A stretch of DNA of 64,000 nt, taken from assembly GCA_910575725.1 (NCBI GenBank), contig CAJTFE010000019.1, forward strand, positions 1-64,000, read 5' to 3'. The DNA is from Clostridia bacterium. GTDB taxonomy: Bacteria > Bacillota > Clostridia > Lachnospirales > Lachnospiraceae. The notes beneath the pieces are model-generated. The model made no database searches, was not told the origin of the DNA, and worked only from the letters and a program-made list of their open reading frames with translations. The translations under genes and the position numbers were made by a program. The number at the start of each line of letters is the position of its first letter. Position 1 is the first letter of the stretch. Below, piece by piece: positions 24,022-32,920 of the stretch.

Positions 24022-24049
24022 ATACCACACCAAACATACCACACCAAAC
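24022..24049. repeat. Tandem 14-bp repeat inside the left element end
   Basis: ATACCACACCAAAC occurs twice in a row (24022-24035 and 24036-24049), starting 11 bp inside the left boundary. It may be a recombinase-binding site. Confidence 0.6.
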
Positions 24050-24110
24050 ATAACAACACCACGCTTATACGGGACTTAGCACACCCCAAAAGAACATACA
24101 GAAATCCCCC

Positions 24111-24143
24111 ATAAGCAACAAGGTTTGCTTTATGTGGGATTTC
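24111..24143. terminator. Terminator after the ABC permease (minus strand) near the element end
   Basis: AAATCCCCCATAAGCAA pairs imperfectly with TTTGCTTTATGTGGGATTT across a short loop. T-rich or A-rich flanks on both sides make it a plausible terminator in either direction. Confidence 0.6.
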
Positions 24144-24167
24144 TTGTTTTAATTGTCGTTTTTGAAA

Positions 24168-26648
24168 TTATTCAACAGTCTCAATAGAATCCACAATGCT
24201 CATTCTTGCAATAGAACGCAGAGGAATTGCCGTTGCAAGCAGGCAGGCCACAATAGAAATAATCGCAGCTTCCACAATCGCCATAACCGGAACAGCGACA
24301 AGCTGTAAAGCATCGGTCTGTGCTGCTCCGACAAAGATACAGCAGACATAGCCAAACACCATTCCAATCACTGACGCAATGATACCGTAATAAGCGCCCT
24401 CCCACAGAAATGTTTTATAAAGGCTTGCGGCACTCATTCCAATAGCCCGCTGCATCCCGATTTCACCGACACGAGTATGAATATTGCTGTAAACGGTATT
24501 GATGATGTTCAGGATGCCAATGATACCGATAAAGATGATAAGCACCCAGCACAGCATTTTGATCTGTGCAAAGCTTTCTATCATCTCATTGCTGCTTTGG
24601 AGATAGGAAAGCCAATGTGTTCCTGGATAATTGCTGCACCAGCTATCCAACCAGCTTTCAAAGGTATCTGTATCGGCGTTATCCTGTAATGTAGGATAGA
24701 CTTCTGAATAACTGTCGTTTCCGAGCAGTAAACAGTATATTTCGTCATTCACGATGAGTTGAACACCATTCGTAAAGCCATCATTATTGATTGTGATTGC
24801 TGTATCGATCAATCCTAATACACGAAGTGTTCTGTCTCCCAGTTGAATGGTATCACCTACGGTAAGATCAGTCTGCTGAACAGTTGTATCTCCATAAGAA
24901 AAGGCAATGGGATTTTTTACAAGGCAGCCTGTTCCATCTTTCAAAGCCTGTTTATCCTGAGCAGACAAGTTAGGAGCATAGATTTGTAATTGTGCTTCAT
25001 CCACATTTACAAGCTGCAAGGTTTCATGACTCTGTACGGAAAGATCAGTTTCAAAGGGCAGTATATCACCGGCACCTGGCATAAATACAGAAAGCCGTGT
25101 AGTGGAAACACTTTCTACTGCGTCATTTTCCGTTAATGTTTTTACGGCTTCTGATGGGATGCCAACGGTTTCATTTGTAACTGCATAGTCGCTGAAATAC
25201 ATGTCCTGAACGGAACTGCTGGCATCAAGCAGCCCTGTAAAGTTCTGCAAGGCAACAAATACGGTAATACTCATAACCAAAGACAGAATGGTAACTGCTG
25301 TTCTTCCACGCCCTCGTTTTAGGTTGAGCTTTGCATAATAGGCTTCAAAATTACGTATGTTGCGGTTCCTTTTTATCCTGCGTTTGATTTTCACAGTCTG
25401 CCCCGACATAGCAACAGTAGGAGATACATGGGATGCGTACCGGGCAGCAGGAAAGGCAGCTAGCAGAGCAAACAGAAGTATGACTGCGATACTGGCAAAG
25501 AGCATCGGTAGTTTTACCGTACTGGCGGTGTTGATTGCAGAGTTCAATTCGGAAGTGCTGTTTGCCATGAACAGATCGGGATTGAGAAGCCCCGTAGCCA
25601 CAATCAATACACCTTTTGCCGACAATATACCGAGCAGCAATCCGATAGGAATACCGGCTCCACAGAGAATCAAAAGCTGCAAAGAAACCAAACGATAGAT
25701 TTGCCCTCGTTCTCCACCAATCGCACGAAGTGTTCCGTATTCTTTGATGCGTTTTGTGATAGAGATTTTCAGAATGTTGTAGATTACCAGCCCAGCCGCC
25801 AGCAAGACCAGCACACCCACCAAAATACACGCCGCAGTCATAAATGAAAATCCCGTACCGGTATCGCTGTCTGCCGCTTCATCATAGGAAATACCAATAG
25901 CGTCAAGCAAAACCCAGTTATATTGGATATACCGTTCATCCACGTTCAAATCTTCTGCGAGAGCATAAATGATGCTTTGAAAATTCTGCTTGTCATAAGT
26001 CTTAAAATCTGTGGAATAAAGCAGATACTCTTTTGGCAACAGTTCTTCTGCGGTTCCCTCCCCGACAATCCCCTCAACCGTACCAGATGCGTAGCCGATA
26101 TAGCTGCTTTCCAGAATGCCCGTCAATACAAAATCAACAGAATATTCTAACTCTGACAGCGATCCATCCATAACGGAAACACTCAAATCCAGAGAAACGG
26201 TATCGCCAATTACAGCGTCCAATCCAAGATATTGAAGCGCATCCTCCGACAGGGCAATCTCATTCGCTTCCTCTGGTAATCGTCCCTCTTTTACGTTTCC
26301 GATTGCCGGGTACATAGATAATGCGTTATCGTGATATTCCCGAAGATATAAAGATAAACTACTGTTGCCTAATGGTGTGCTGCCGATAAAGATCGTATCG
26401 CCTACATCATATAGGCGATCATCTTCATGCAGCTTTTGCGCCTGTTCCTTGCCAAGCTGATGAAAGGTTGCATAACGGTTTCCGTTCAGACCCGCCGCCT
26501 GCTGAATACGCATGGATTGCAATATACCAATAGACTGACCGATCACTGTCGTCATAATCGTGGACATGATAACTGCAACCAAGATCAGGATTGCCGTGAT
26601 TTTCTGTGCTTTCAGTTCTTTCCATGCAAGAGCTAAATAAGATTTCAT
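24168..26648 (-). CDS. FtsX-family ABC exporter permease
   Basis: An 826-aa membrane protein. One N-terminal helix (about residues 17-40) is followed by a large extracytoplasmic domain. Three helices lie near 270-400, a further helix and second extracellular domain follow, and three C-terminal helices close it (about 715-815). This is the two-copy FtsX layout of macrolide or peptide exporters and detoxification modules. ATG 26648 has GGAGG upstream and overlaps the ATPase stop by 4 nt. It pairs with the ATPase at 26645 and is probably controlled by the adjacent two-component system. Confidence 0.9.
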   Translation of the reverse strand: MKSYLALAWKELKAQKITAILILVAVIMSTIMTTVIGQSIGILQSMRIQQAAGLNGNRYATFHQLGKEQAQKLHEDDRLYDVGDTIFIGSTPLGNSSLSLYLREYHDNALSMYPAIGNVKEGRLPEEANEIALSEDALQYLGLDAVIGDTVSLDLSVSVMDGSLSELEYSVDFVLTGILESSYIGYASGTVEGIVGEGTAEELLPKEYLLYSTDFKTYDKQNFQSIIYALAEDLNVDERYIQYNWVLLDAIGISYDEAADSDTGTGFSFMTAACILVGVLVLLAAGLVIYNILKISITKRIKEYGTLRAIGGERGQIYRLVSLQLLILCGAGIPIGLLLGILSAKGVLIVATGLLNPDLFMANSTSELNSAINTASTVKLPMLFASIAVILLFALLAAFPAARYASHVSPTVAMSGQTVKIKRRIKRNRNIRNFEAYYAKLNLKRGRGRTAVTILSLVMSITVFVALQNFTGLLDASSSVQDMYFSDYAVTNETVGIPSEAVKTLTENDAVESVSTTRLSVFMPGAGDILPFETDLSVQSHETLQLVNVDEAQLQIYAPNLSAQDKQALKDGTGCLVKNPIAFSYGDTTVQQTDLTVGDTIQLGDRTLRVLGLIDTAITINNDGFTNGVQLIVNDEIYCLLLGNDSYSEVYPTLQDNADTDTFESWLDSWCSNYPGTHWLSYLQSSNEMIESFAQIKMLCWVLIIFIGIIGILNIINTVYSNIHTRVGEIGMQRAIGMSAASLYKTFLWEGAYYGIIASVIGMVFGYVCCIFVGAAQTDALQLVAVPVMAIVEAAIISIVACLLATAIPLRSIARMSIVDSIETVE

Positions 26649-27319
26649 CTTGCTGTCACCTCCGAAAGAACACCGTCCACAATTACAAATTGCCGGTCTG
26701 CCATTTTTGCAATGCGACTGTCGTGCGTGATGATAACCAGCGTTTTCCCCATCTTTTTCCATATGCTTTGTAGCATTTCCATAACCTCGCCGCCGCTCTT
26801 GCTGTCCAGATTTCCAGTCGGTTCGTCAGCAAAAATAATATCCGGCTTTGCGATCAGGGCGTGGGCAATCGCTACACGTTGTTGCTGACCGCCGGAAAGT
26901 TCATGGGGCAAATGGGTCAGCCGTTCACGAATACCTAACAAATCCGTAAGCTGATTTAGATATACTTCGTCCGGCTGCTTTTTGTCCAGAAGCAGGGGCA
27001 TGATGATGTTTTCTTTTGCGGTCAGCACAGGGAGAAGATTGAATTGCTGAAAGATAAATCCGATGCGCCGACGGCGAAATGAGGACAGTTCTTTGTCATT
27101 AAAACGATAAATGTCTTTTCTATCGTATGTCAGACTGCCGGAAGTCGGCTTGTCCAGTCCAGACAGCAGGTGGAGCAAGGTACTTTTGCCGCTGCCAGAT
27201 GGCCCCATAATAGAAATAAAATCGCTGGATGCAATTTCAAGGTTGACTTGATCCAACGCAACGACACGGCTCTCGCCGCTGCCGTAGATTTTCGATAGTT
27301 CCTTTGCTTCAATGTTCAT
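26645..27319 (-). CDS. ABC exporter ATPase (MacB/LolD type)
   Basis: A 224-aa ATPase with Walker A GPSGSGKST near residue 38, the Q-loop FQQFNLLP, the signature LSGGQQQRVAIAHAL and Walker B IIFADEPTGNLDS. The RRRRIGFIFQQF region is typical of the LolD/BceA/MacB subgroup. ATG 27319 has AAGGAGAG about 8 nt upstream; that ribosome site lies inside the 3' arm of the hairpin at 27325-27357. It powers the permease encoded next to it. Confidence 0.93.
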   Translation of the reverse strand: MNIEAKELSKIYGSGESRVVALDQVNLEIASSDFISIMGPSGSGKSTLLHLLSGLDKPTSGSLTYDRKDIYRFNDKELSSFRRRRIGFIFQQFNLLPVLTAKENIIMPLLLDKKQPDEVYLNQLTDLLGIRERLTHLPHELSGGQQQRVAIAHALIAKPDIIFADEPTGNLDSKSGGEVMEMLQSIWKKMGKTLVIITHDSRIAKMADRQFVIVDGVLSEVTAR

Positions 27320-27324
27320 AAAAA

Positions 27325-27357
27325 ACACTCTCCTTGTTTATAATATAAGGAGAGTGT
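27325..27357 (-). promoter_or_regulatory. Hairpin combining terminator, promoter -10 and ribosome site
   Basis: On the minus strand ACACTCTCCTT (27357-27347) pairs with AAGGAGAGTGT (27335-27325), 11 bp, followed by TTTTTTATG, the start of the ATPase gene. The 3' arm is the ribosome site, and the loop contains TATATTATAAA, a -10-like element. Messages read through from the kinase gene would fold and terminate or hide the ribosome site. Messages started from the -10 in the loop would lack the 5' arm. Confidence 0.65.
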
Positions 27358-27364
27358 AAAACAG

Positions 27365-27384
27365 AAATCTCAAAAAACGCTCAA
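27365..27384 (-). promoter_or_regulatory. Response-regulator binding site before the ABC genes
   Basis: AAATCTCAAAAAACGCTCAA, identical to 29194-29213. On the minus strand it reads as TTGAG-N6-TTGAG, an 11-bp-spaced direct repeat typical of OmpR/PhoB-type regulators. It overlaps the stop codon of the kinase gene. Confidence 0.75.
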
Positions 27385-28490
27385 GGTTTCTGATTTATTT
27401 GGAAAGTAGCAGTAGCCGTTGCGCCATAACTTTTTCTGTTTTCCAGTGTAAGTGTTCCTCCATGCTTCAGACATAGTATCTGGCTGCTGTATAGCCCCAT
27501 ACCAAAGTGTGCGGAGTCTTCTTTCATTTTTCCAAACGGTTTCGGGCCGCTCTGTATTAACCCCACAGGATAGCCTGGCCCATCGTCTGTAACTGATAGA
27601 TGCAAGAAGTTTCCGTTCTGTTCCAGATGAATTTCAATTTTACTCTTTGCAAACCGAGCCGCATTTTCAATTAGATTTTCAGCAACGGTTAAAACCAATC
27701 CATGATCTAATTGTATTGTCCCCTTATCAGGTGTGGAAACAGACGGTTCTAATGCTCCTGCAAGAATTTTTGCTGTTTCCTCTAATTCAGAATGTAGCAG
27801 TGAATATGAATACTCGTTTATCCGCACCGGCATTTGTTCTAATCGTTGGATGCTACTCATAGCTTCTACATACTGTTCAATCCGTAATGTATAGCTTTCC
27901 AATCTATCAATGGCTTGTTCATCTGCTGTGCCCTGCCGCAGTAATTTTATAGTTCCCTTTAAGACCGTGATCGGATTGCGCAAGTCATGGGAAAAGGCGG
28001 CATTTAGCCTTTTCCGTTCTTCTGCCTGCCGCCACAGTTCCTGATTTGATTTCAGGAGTTCTTCACGCATAGTATCAAAGGCGGTGCATAGCTGCCCCAA
28101 TTCATCATCAGAATGGACAGGCATAGAAAAGTCAAGGTCATGGTTCCGAATCCGTGAAATCCCATTCTGTAACGTGGAGATTGGCTGTTTCAATTTGATA
28201 TGATAATATAATATGCCGGATAGAGCCAGCCCGCCCATAGGGAGAACAATGCAGGACACAATTTGAATGATACCAAGCATGGACAATATATTTTGCTGGG
28301 TCTCTGTGGGGGGTTCCATTTTAACGATTGAACCGTCTGCTAAAATTTCTATTCCACCGGAGGGAAAGGTGCTGCTGATTGAATTGCATATCATAAAGAC
28401 TAAGCCTAACATCAGGAGAGCCACCAAAACACAGGAAGCAGATAGGACGAGAAAAGTTTTCTTTAATTCCATATTTTTCAGACGTTCCAC
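27381..28490 (-). CDS. Membrane sensor histidine kinase
   Basis: A 369-aa kinase. Two membrane helices (about residues 10-35 and 75-100) flank a short outside loop of about 35 residues. They are followed by a HAMP-like segment, the phospho-acceptor His in FSHDLRNPITVLKG, the N-box (ENLIENAARFA) and the ATP lid (DDGPGYP, GMGLYSS). GTG 28490 is preferred: it sits behind GGGGGTGTGG and overlaps the response-regulator stop; ATG 28472 is the alternative. The short sensor loop resembles kinases that sense with the help of an ABC exporter, which fits the neighbouring permease. Confidence 0.88.
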   Translation of the reverse strand: MERLKNMELKKTFLVLSASCVLVALLMLGLVFMICNSISSTFPSGGIEILADGSIVKMEPPTETQQNILSMLGIIQIVSCIVLPMGGLALSGILYYHIKLKQPISTLQNGISRIRNHDLDFSMPVHSDDELGQLCTAFDTMREELLKSNQELWRQAEERKRLNAAFSHDLRNPITVLKGTIKLLRQGTADEQAIDRLESYTLRIEQYVEAMSSIQRLEQMPVRINEYSYSLLHSELEETAKILAGALEPSVSTPDKGTIQLDHGLVLTVAENLIENAARFAKSKIEIHLEQNGNFLHLSVTDDGPGYPVGLIQSGPKPFGKMKEDSAHFGMGLYSSQILCLKHGGTLTLENRKSYGATATATFQINQKP

Positions 28491-29149
28491 CGATAACCAC
28501 ACCCCCAAACTGTATCAATATAACTGTGAAGCGTACAAGCAGCCAGCTTCGCTCGGATTTTCCTGATATGTTCCATAACAGTATCACTGTTACCCTCGCC
28601 GTCAAGTCCCCACATTGTTTCATAAATACGCTCCCGGTCAAATACCTGCCCGGCATTCAGCGAAAGCAGCTCCACAATATCAAATTCCCTTTTTGATAAA
28701 GCAACAGGTTCACCCGCCACTGTGACGGTTCGGGCTGAATAATCAATCGTCAGTTCACCAAAGAAGCGAATTGTCGCTTTATTCCTGTGTCGCTGCTCCC
28801 TCCTCAGATGTGCGGCAACTCTCGCCCCTAATTCGTCCAGATCAAAAGGCTTAATGATATAATCGTCGGCACCTGCCTGAAAGCCGATGATTTTATCGGC
28901 AGATTCGACCCTTGCCGTCAAAAAAAGAATGGGGCAAGTAATAAGCCCCCGAATTTTCTGACAAAGGGTCAATCCGTCTATGTCCGGCATATTGATGTCG
29001 AGCAGGATTAAATCGGGCTGTCTTGCTAATTTTTGAAGTGCTTCATTTCCGCAATAAGCGGTCAACACCTCATATTGAGAAGAAAAATAACTCGCCATCA
29101 TATCTACAATTCCCGGTTCATCATCAACAATAAGAAGCCTTTGTTTCAT
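28478..29149 (-). CDS. OmpR-family response regulator
   Basis: A 223-aa regulator: receiver domain with the acidic pair DDE (residues 9-11), phospho-acceptor Asp51 in LLDINMPDIDG, Thr/Lys switch residues (FLTAR, IIKPFD), then a winged-helix output domain (LSKREFDIVELLSLNAGQVF ... MEHIRKIRAKL). It overlaps the kinase by 13 nt. Identical 20-bp direct-repeat sites lie before this gene and before the ABC genes, so it probably activates itself and the exporter. Confidence 0.93.
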   Translation of the reverse strand: MKQRLLIVDDEPGIVDMMASYFSSQYEVLTAYCGNEALQKLARQPDLILLDINMPDIDGLTLCQKIRGLITCPILFLTARVESADKIIGFQAGADDYIIKPFDLDELGARVAAHLRREQRHRNKATIRFFGELTIDYSARTVTVAGEPVALSKREFDIVELLSLNAGQVFDRERIYETMWGLDGEGNSDTVMEHIRKIRAKLAACTLHSYIDTVWGCGYRWNV

Positions 29150-29193
29150 GCTATCATCTCCATTTGCAATTCATAATATTTATCGTAACAGCC

Positions 29194-29213
29194 AAATCTC
29201 AAAAAACGCTCAA
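29194..29213 (-). promoter_or_regulatory. Response-regulator autoregulatory site
   Basis: Second copy of AAATCTCAAAAAACGCTCAA, 44 nt upstream of the response-regulator start. Its downstream half-site (TTGAGA on the minus strand) doubles as a -35-like element 18 nt before TATTAT. Confidence 0.75.
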
Positions 29214-29239
29214 ACTTTTGCCGTCAGGAAAGTATAAAA

Positions 29240-30280
29240 TCAATAGACTGATAAATTTATTATAATATTACTCTGCTGATACAGCCAGTCCGTAAATTCT
29301 TTCGGGCTGGCTGTCTTTTCTTTTACAGCCTTTTTTCTCTTCAATGCTTCTTTCTTGAACGCTTCAAAAGCAGTCAGCATTTCTTCCAGCCGGTCAGCCG
29401 GGAATCCCACTGTCCTCTTCGCTTTGTTGATCTTATTACGCCAGTTCTGGCACTCGTTTTTATAAAGCAAATCGTAGTTGTTTTCCCTTGCCCTCTCGTC
29501 AAACTCCCTCTTGTTTTGAAGCGCCTGTGCTTTGCGGCACTTATCGCTGCACAGCTCATACCGCTGGCTCTTTGCCAGAAAATATTTCCTGCAGACCTTG
29601 CACTGCCGGAAGCAAAGCCCCCAGTCATTCAGCCTGTTCAGATAATAGGTAACCAACGGGTAGAGGGACGCATAGGCAGACACACATTCTTCTGTGCGCC
29701 GGTTGTCCGGGAACCAGAGGTCAAGCCGGGTATCTTCTGACGGTGCGCCTTTGAAATAAAGGCTGCCAGCTTGAAAATGTTTCGGTTTTCCTGTCTCCCT
29801 GTCAAAGCTCATGGCTTCGTTATGGAATACCCCGTTCAGGCTGCTCATTTTATCCATGAAGCGGTCACAGGCAGCGTTACGGTCACGGGGTTCTCTGGCA
29901 ATCAGATAGCTGTTCCAGATACGGAACGCCACATACATTTTCAGAGGGTCGTTGCTAAGATATTTTCCCCAGAGAAATTCGCTTGCCGCCTGCTCCAGCT
30001 CCGGCTGTTTCCATCGGTTGGAGTGGAGGGCTTGCCGCAGTGGAGAAAGCCCGTATAAGTTCCAATTTCTGTCCGTGTCACGCTCAAAGTTTATCAAAAA
30101 AGTTCCCAGCGGGCGTGTCATATCACAAAGCACCTCTGTGTTTTGGCTCCCGTTCAGCCGGAAGCGGATCTGCTGTTCTTCCCCAATCAAAATCCGCTCT
30201 TTCATTTTCTTCCTGTTCAGCGTCAGGACAAACAAAATCCTCTCAAAACATGGCTCATGCCGTATAAACTGATTCTCCAT
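29240..30280 (-). CDS. Hypothetical protein with a Cys4 zinc-finger motif
   Basis: A 346-aa soluble protein. Residues near 225-250 read CKVCRKYFLAKSQRYELCSD KCR, a C-x2-C-x13-C-x3-C metal-binding knuckle like that of CGNR/DUF6076-type proteins. The C-terminal third is lysine-rich and helical. ATG 30280 has AGGGGATAGGG upstream. It is divergent from the excisionase-like gene, and related proteins are frequent in Clostridia mobile elements. Function is unknown; nucleic-acid binding is plausible from the zinc motif and charge. Confidence 0.6.
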   Translation of the reverse strand: MENQFIRHEPCFERILFVLTLNRKKMKERILIGEEQQIRFRLNGSQNTEVLCDMTRPLGTFLINFERDTDRNWNLYGLSPLRQALHSNRWKQPELEQAASEFLWGKYLSNDPLKMYVAFRIWNSYLIAREPRDRNAACDRFMDKMSSLNGVFHNEAMSFDRETGKPKHFQAGSLYFKGAPSEDTRLDLWFPDNRRTEECVSAYASLYPLVTYYLNRLNDWGLCFRQCKVCRKYFLAKSQRYELCSDKCRKAQALQNKREFDERARENNYDLLYKNECQNWRNKINKAKRTVGFPADRLEEMLTAFEAFKKEALKRKKAVKEKTASPKEFTDWLYQQSNIIINLSVY

Positions 30281-30582
30281 CCCTATCCCCTGCCTTTTCT
30301 TATGGTAATTATATAATTTAGTTATATTAGTTACACTCATGGTATCGCAGAAGCATTGTTTTGTCAAGGATAGTCCGCTATGATGATTGCAGTTGGTAAT
30401 TTTGTGCTACACAGTACTTTGACAAGTGAATGACCGTCCAAAAGGGATATGACCGGCAGGAAAAGTGACGCATCCGGCGCACCAATGCAGGGAAACACCG
30501 CAGGAATGGGGCAGGAAAACGGCTTTTGGGGAGAACGGCAACAGGAAGCATTTTAACCTATTTGATTTATGGGAGGAACAGA
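30281..30582. other. Divergent promoter region inside the element
   Basis: About 300 bp without a gene, between the zinc-finger-type gene and the excisionase-like gene. The minus strand carries an AT-rich promoter-like stretch near 30300-30345 (TATAATTACC and TTGACAAAACAATG can be read). The rest shows no clear structure. Confidence 0.4.
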
Positions 30583-30813
30583 ATGAACGATAAAAAGAGA
30601 TTGAACAGCTACGAGGATTTACCGCTGGTTCTGGATGTGGCAGACATCCAGCGGGTTATGGGAATTTCAAGAGCGAGTGCCTATGAGCTGGTACACACAC
30701 CCGGCTTTCCGGCGTTCCGCAGGGGCAGGCTTATCAAGGTCAGCAAAATTGCTTTCTTTGAATGGATGGCAAAAGGCTCCGAAACCGTACCGGGAAGCGA
30801 CAAATACGCGTGA
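30583..30813 (+). CDS. Excisionase-like helix-turn-helix protein
   Basis: A 76-aa protein with the pattern LVLDVADIQRVMGISRASAY then PAFRRGRLIKVSKIAFFEWM, the winged MerR-like fold of AlpA/excisionase proteins. ATG 30583 has GGGAGGAACAG upstream. It ends at the start of the recombinase gene. In such elements the protein directs excision by bending the ends. With the recombinase broken it has no obvious partner left. Confidence 0.8.
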   Translation: MNDKKRLNSYEDLPLVLDVADIQRVMGISRASAYELVHTPGFPAFRRGRLIKVSKIAFFEWMAKGSETVPGSDKYA

Positions 30814-32326
30814 TGTATTATCCCCTGACTGCAATACTGCCGCTTTTTCCAAAGGGGCATACAGACGACGGATGGAGCGGGACAAATTTCGAGCGTCCAA
30901 GTTTCCAAAGGATGATTGATGACATCGAGGACGGGAAAATCAACTGCGTTGTCACAAAGGACTTATCCCGTCTGGGAAGAAACTATATCCTGACCGGTCA
31001 GTACACGGAAATCTATTTCCCCAGCAAGGGAGTACGCTACATTGCCATCAATGACAATGTGGACACCATCAACGGAGAAAGCGAGCTTGCCCCGTTCTTA
31101 AACATCCTGAATGAAATGCACGCCCGGCAGACCAGCAAAAAGGTCAAGGCTGCTATGCACACAAGATTTGCCAATGGCGCACACTATGGAGCCTATGCAC
31201 CGCTGGGCTATGTAAAAGATCCGGACAAAAAAGGTCATCTTCTGATCGACCCGGAAACACGCTGGATTGTAGAGAAGATTTTTGACCTTGCCGTACACGG
31301 GCGTGGAGCCGCCGGCATTACACGGATTCTGGTGGAGGAAAAAGTACCTACCCCCGGCTGGCTGAACTATGAAAGATACGGGACTTTCGCCAATATCTAC
31401 GCCGGTGCGCCCGCAGAAAAAGCCTATGCGTGGACGATAGCACAGGTCAAGAGCATTTTGAAAGAGGAAACCTACATCGGTCACAGCGTTCACAACAAGC
31501 AGAGCAACATTTCATTCAAGAACAAGAAAAAAGTGCGGAAGCCGCAGGAAGAATGGTATCGTGTGGAAAATACCCACGAAGCCATCATTTCCGAAGAAGT
31601 GTTTCAAAAAGTTCAGGAGCTGATTGCAAGCAGACGCAGGCGACAGAAGAATGGCACAACGCAGATATTTTCCGGGCTGGTAAAATGCGCTGACTGCGGA
31701 TGGTCATTGGCTTATGGTGTAAACAGCCAGAACAAAAATCCCTATGCACACTACCATTGCAGTAAGTACGGACAGGGATTACGCCAGTGTTCCATGTACT
31801 ATATCCGCTATGATGTACTGTATGCCTATGTGCTTGCAAGACTGCAATACTGGTCTATGCAGGTACAGAAAGACGAGGACAAGCTGCTGAAACGGCTGCT
31901 CAATGCCAGCGACAGGGAAAGAAACTCTGCGAAGAAAAAGCAGGCTGCGGAGCTGAAAAAGGCAGAGAAGCGTAAAGCCGAGGTTGACGGGCTGTTTGCT
32001 AAAATGTATGAGGACTGGTCTGCCGGACGCATAACCGAGTATAACTTCAATATGCTATCCGAGAAGTACCAGAACGAGCAAAAGGAGCTTGAAACAAAAA
32101 TAAGGCAGCTTCACGAAACGATGGAAGCCGCCGTACAGACCGCAGCGGATGCTGAAAAGTGGATTGCCCTGATGAAACAGTATGTCAACCCTGTGTGGAG
32201 CTGACCGCCGAATTTCTGAACACTCTAATTGAAAAAATAACCGTCAACGAAGCTGTCAAGGGCGAGGACGGAAGCCGTGAGCAGGAAGTAGAAATCTACT
32301 ACCGCTTCATCGGCAAAATCGACTGA
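30814..32326 (+). pseudogene. Serine recombinase, catalytic N-terminus deleted and C-terminus frameshifted
   Basis: From DDGWSGTNFERPSFQRMIDD onward the protein is a normal large serine recombinase, with CVVTKDLSRLGRNYILTGQY, a zinc ribbon (CADCGWS ... C) and a coiled coil. Upstream, the remnant of the start (reading like TALYCRLS in mixed frames near 30822-30852) is garbled, and the roughly 45 residues around the catalytic serine are missing. Near 32200 the frame breaks (NPVWS-stop); the true tail, ELTAEFLNTLIEKITVNEAV ... RFIGKID, continues in another frame to 32326. Clearly inactive. Confidence 0.85.
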
Positions 32327-32360
32327 CCTTTCTTTTTTACCCAACAATATCTTTAATTAA

Positions 32361-32920
32361 GGGAAACCGGTTTAGGATATCCTGAAACGGAAAAATTATT
32401 GATACTTTGCGAAATTTTAGATGTAGATTTAGACTATCTTATGCGGGATAAAACTGCAACAGCAGAAGATTGCCGCGTACAAAGGGAAATATCGTCTTAT
32501 GAATCTTGTGTTGGAAAATGAGGGCGGATTTTTTTGAAAGACTGAGAGTTTAACGGTTTGCATTGCGTTGCTCTTGTATCAATTCAGAAGTCATATTTAA
32601 TTATTATGAATGACAAGGGTAAGCTGGGATTTATAGACGGATATTCTGTTAGCGCTATTTCTGATTTTGCTGATAAGAAAAAGCAACTGAAACTACTGCC
32701 TATTCCCAGTAAAAAATCCATTGGGGATATCCGCAATTACCTTGTGGGAAAAAAATGTGATGTGAGATTGAAACAAAATAATTTGAGATTTAATAAACCC
32801 GGAGGATTTTATTCAGTAATTATTGAAAGTATTTCCAATGATGAAGTGATTGTTTATGATTTGAACAAATGTAAGCATACCAGCGGATTATCAGATGTTT
32901 TATATATTAGAGAATGCTAA
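32361..32920 (+). pseudogene. XRE regulator, 3' half with two in-frame stops
   Basis: Continues the gene split at 24000: GLGYPETEKLLILCEILDVD then LDYLMRDKTATAEDC. The frame holds TGA at 32519-32521 and 32543-32545. It is otherwise open to 32920 with LHCVALVSIQKSYLIIMNDK and LGFIDGYSVSAISDFADKKK. The original protein would be about 220 aa: an HTH plus a C-terminal domain of unknown type. The open part 32558-32920 could still make a 120-aa product but lacks a ribosome site. Confidence 0.7.

Larger units (their letters stand above)
23994..32367. mobile_element. 8.4-kb serine-recombinase element carrying an ABC exporter and two-component system
   Basis: The element is bounded by direct GGGAAAC copies at 23994-24000 and 32361-32367 that split an XRE gene. 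It carries, from the left, an FtsX-type permease and ATPase, a sensor kinase and response regulator, and a zinc-finger-type protein, all on the minus strand. An excisionase-like gene and a serine recombinase lie at the right end on the plus strand. The recombinase has lost its catalytic serine region, so the element is probably immobile unless helped. Cargo suggests defence against peptide antibiotics. Confidence 0.8.

Noticed and set aside
24022-24049. Tandem 14-bp repeat considered as a CRISPR-like array
   Set aside because: Only two copies without spacers; better explained as a recombinase-binding repeat at the element end.
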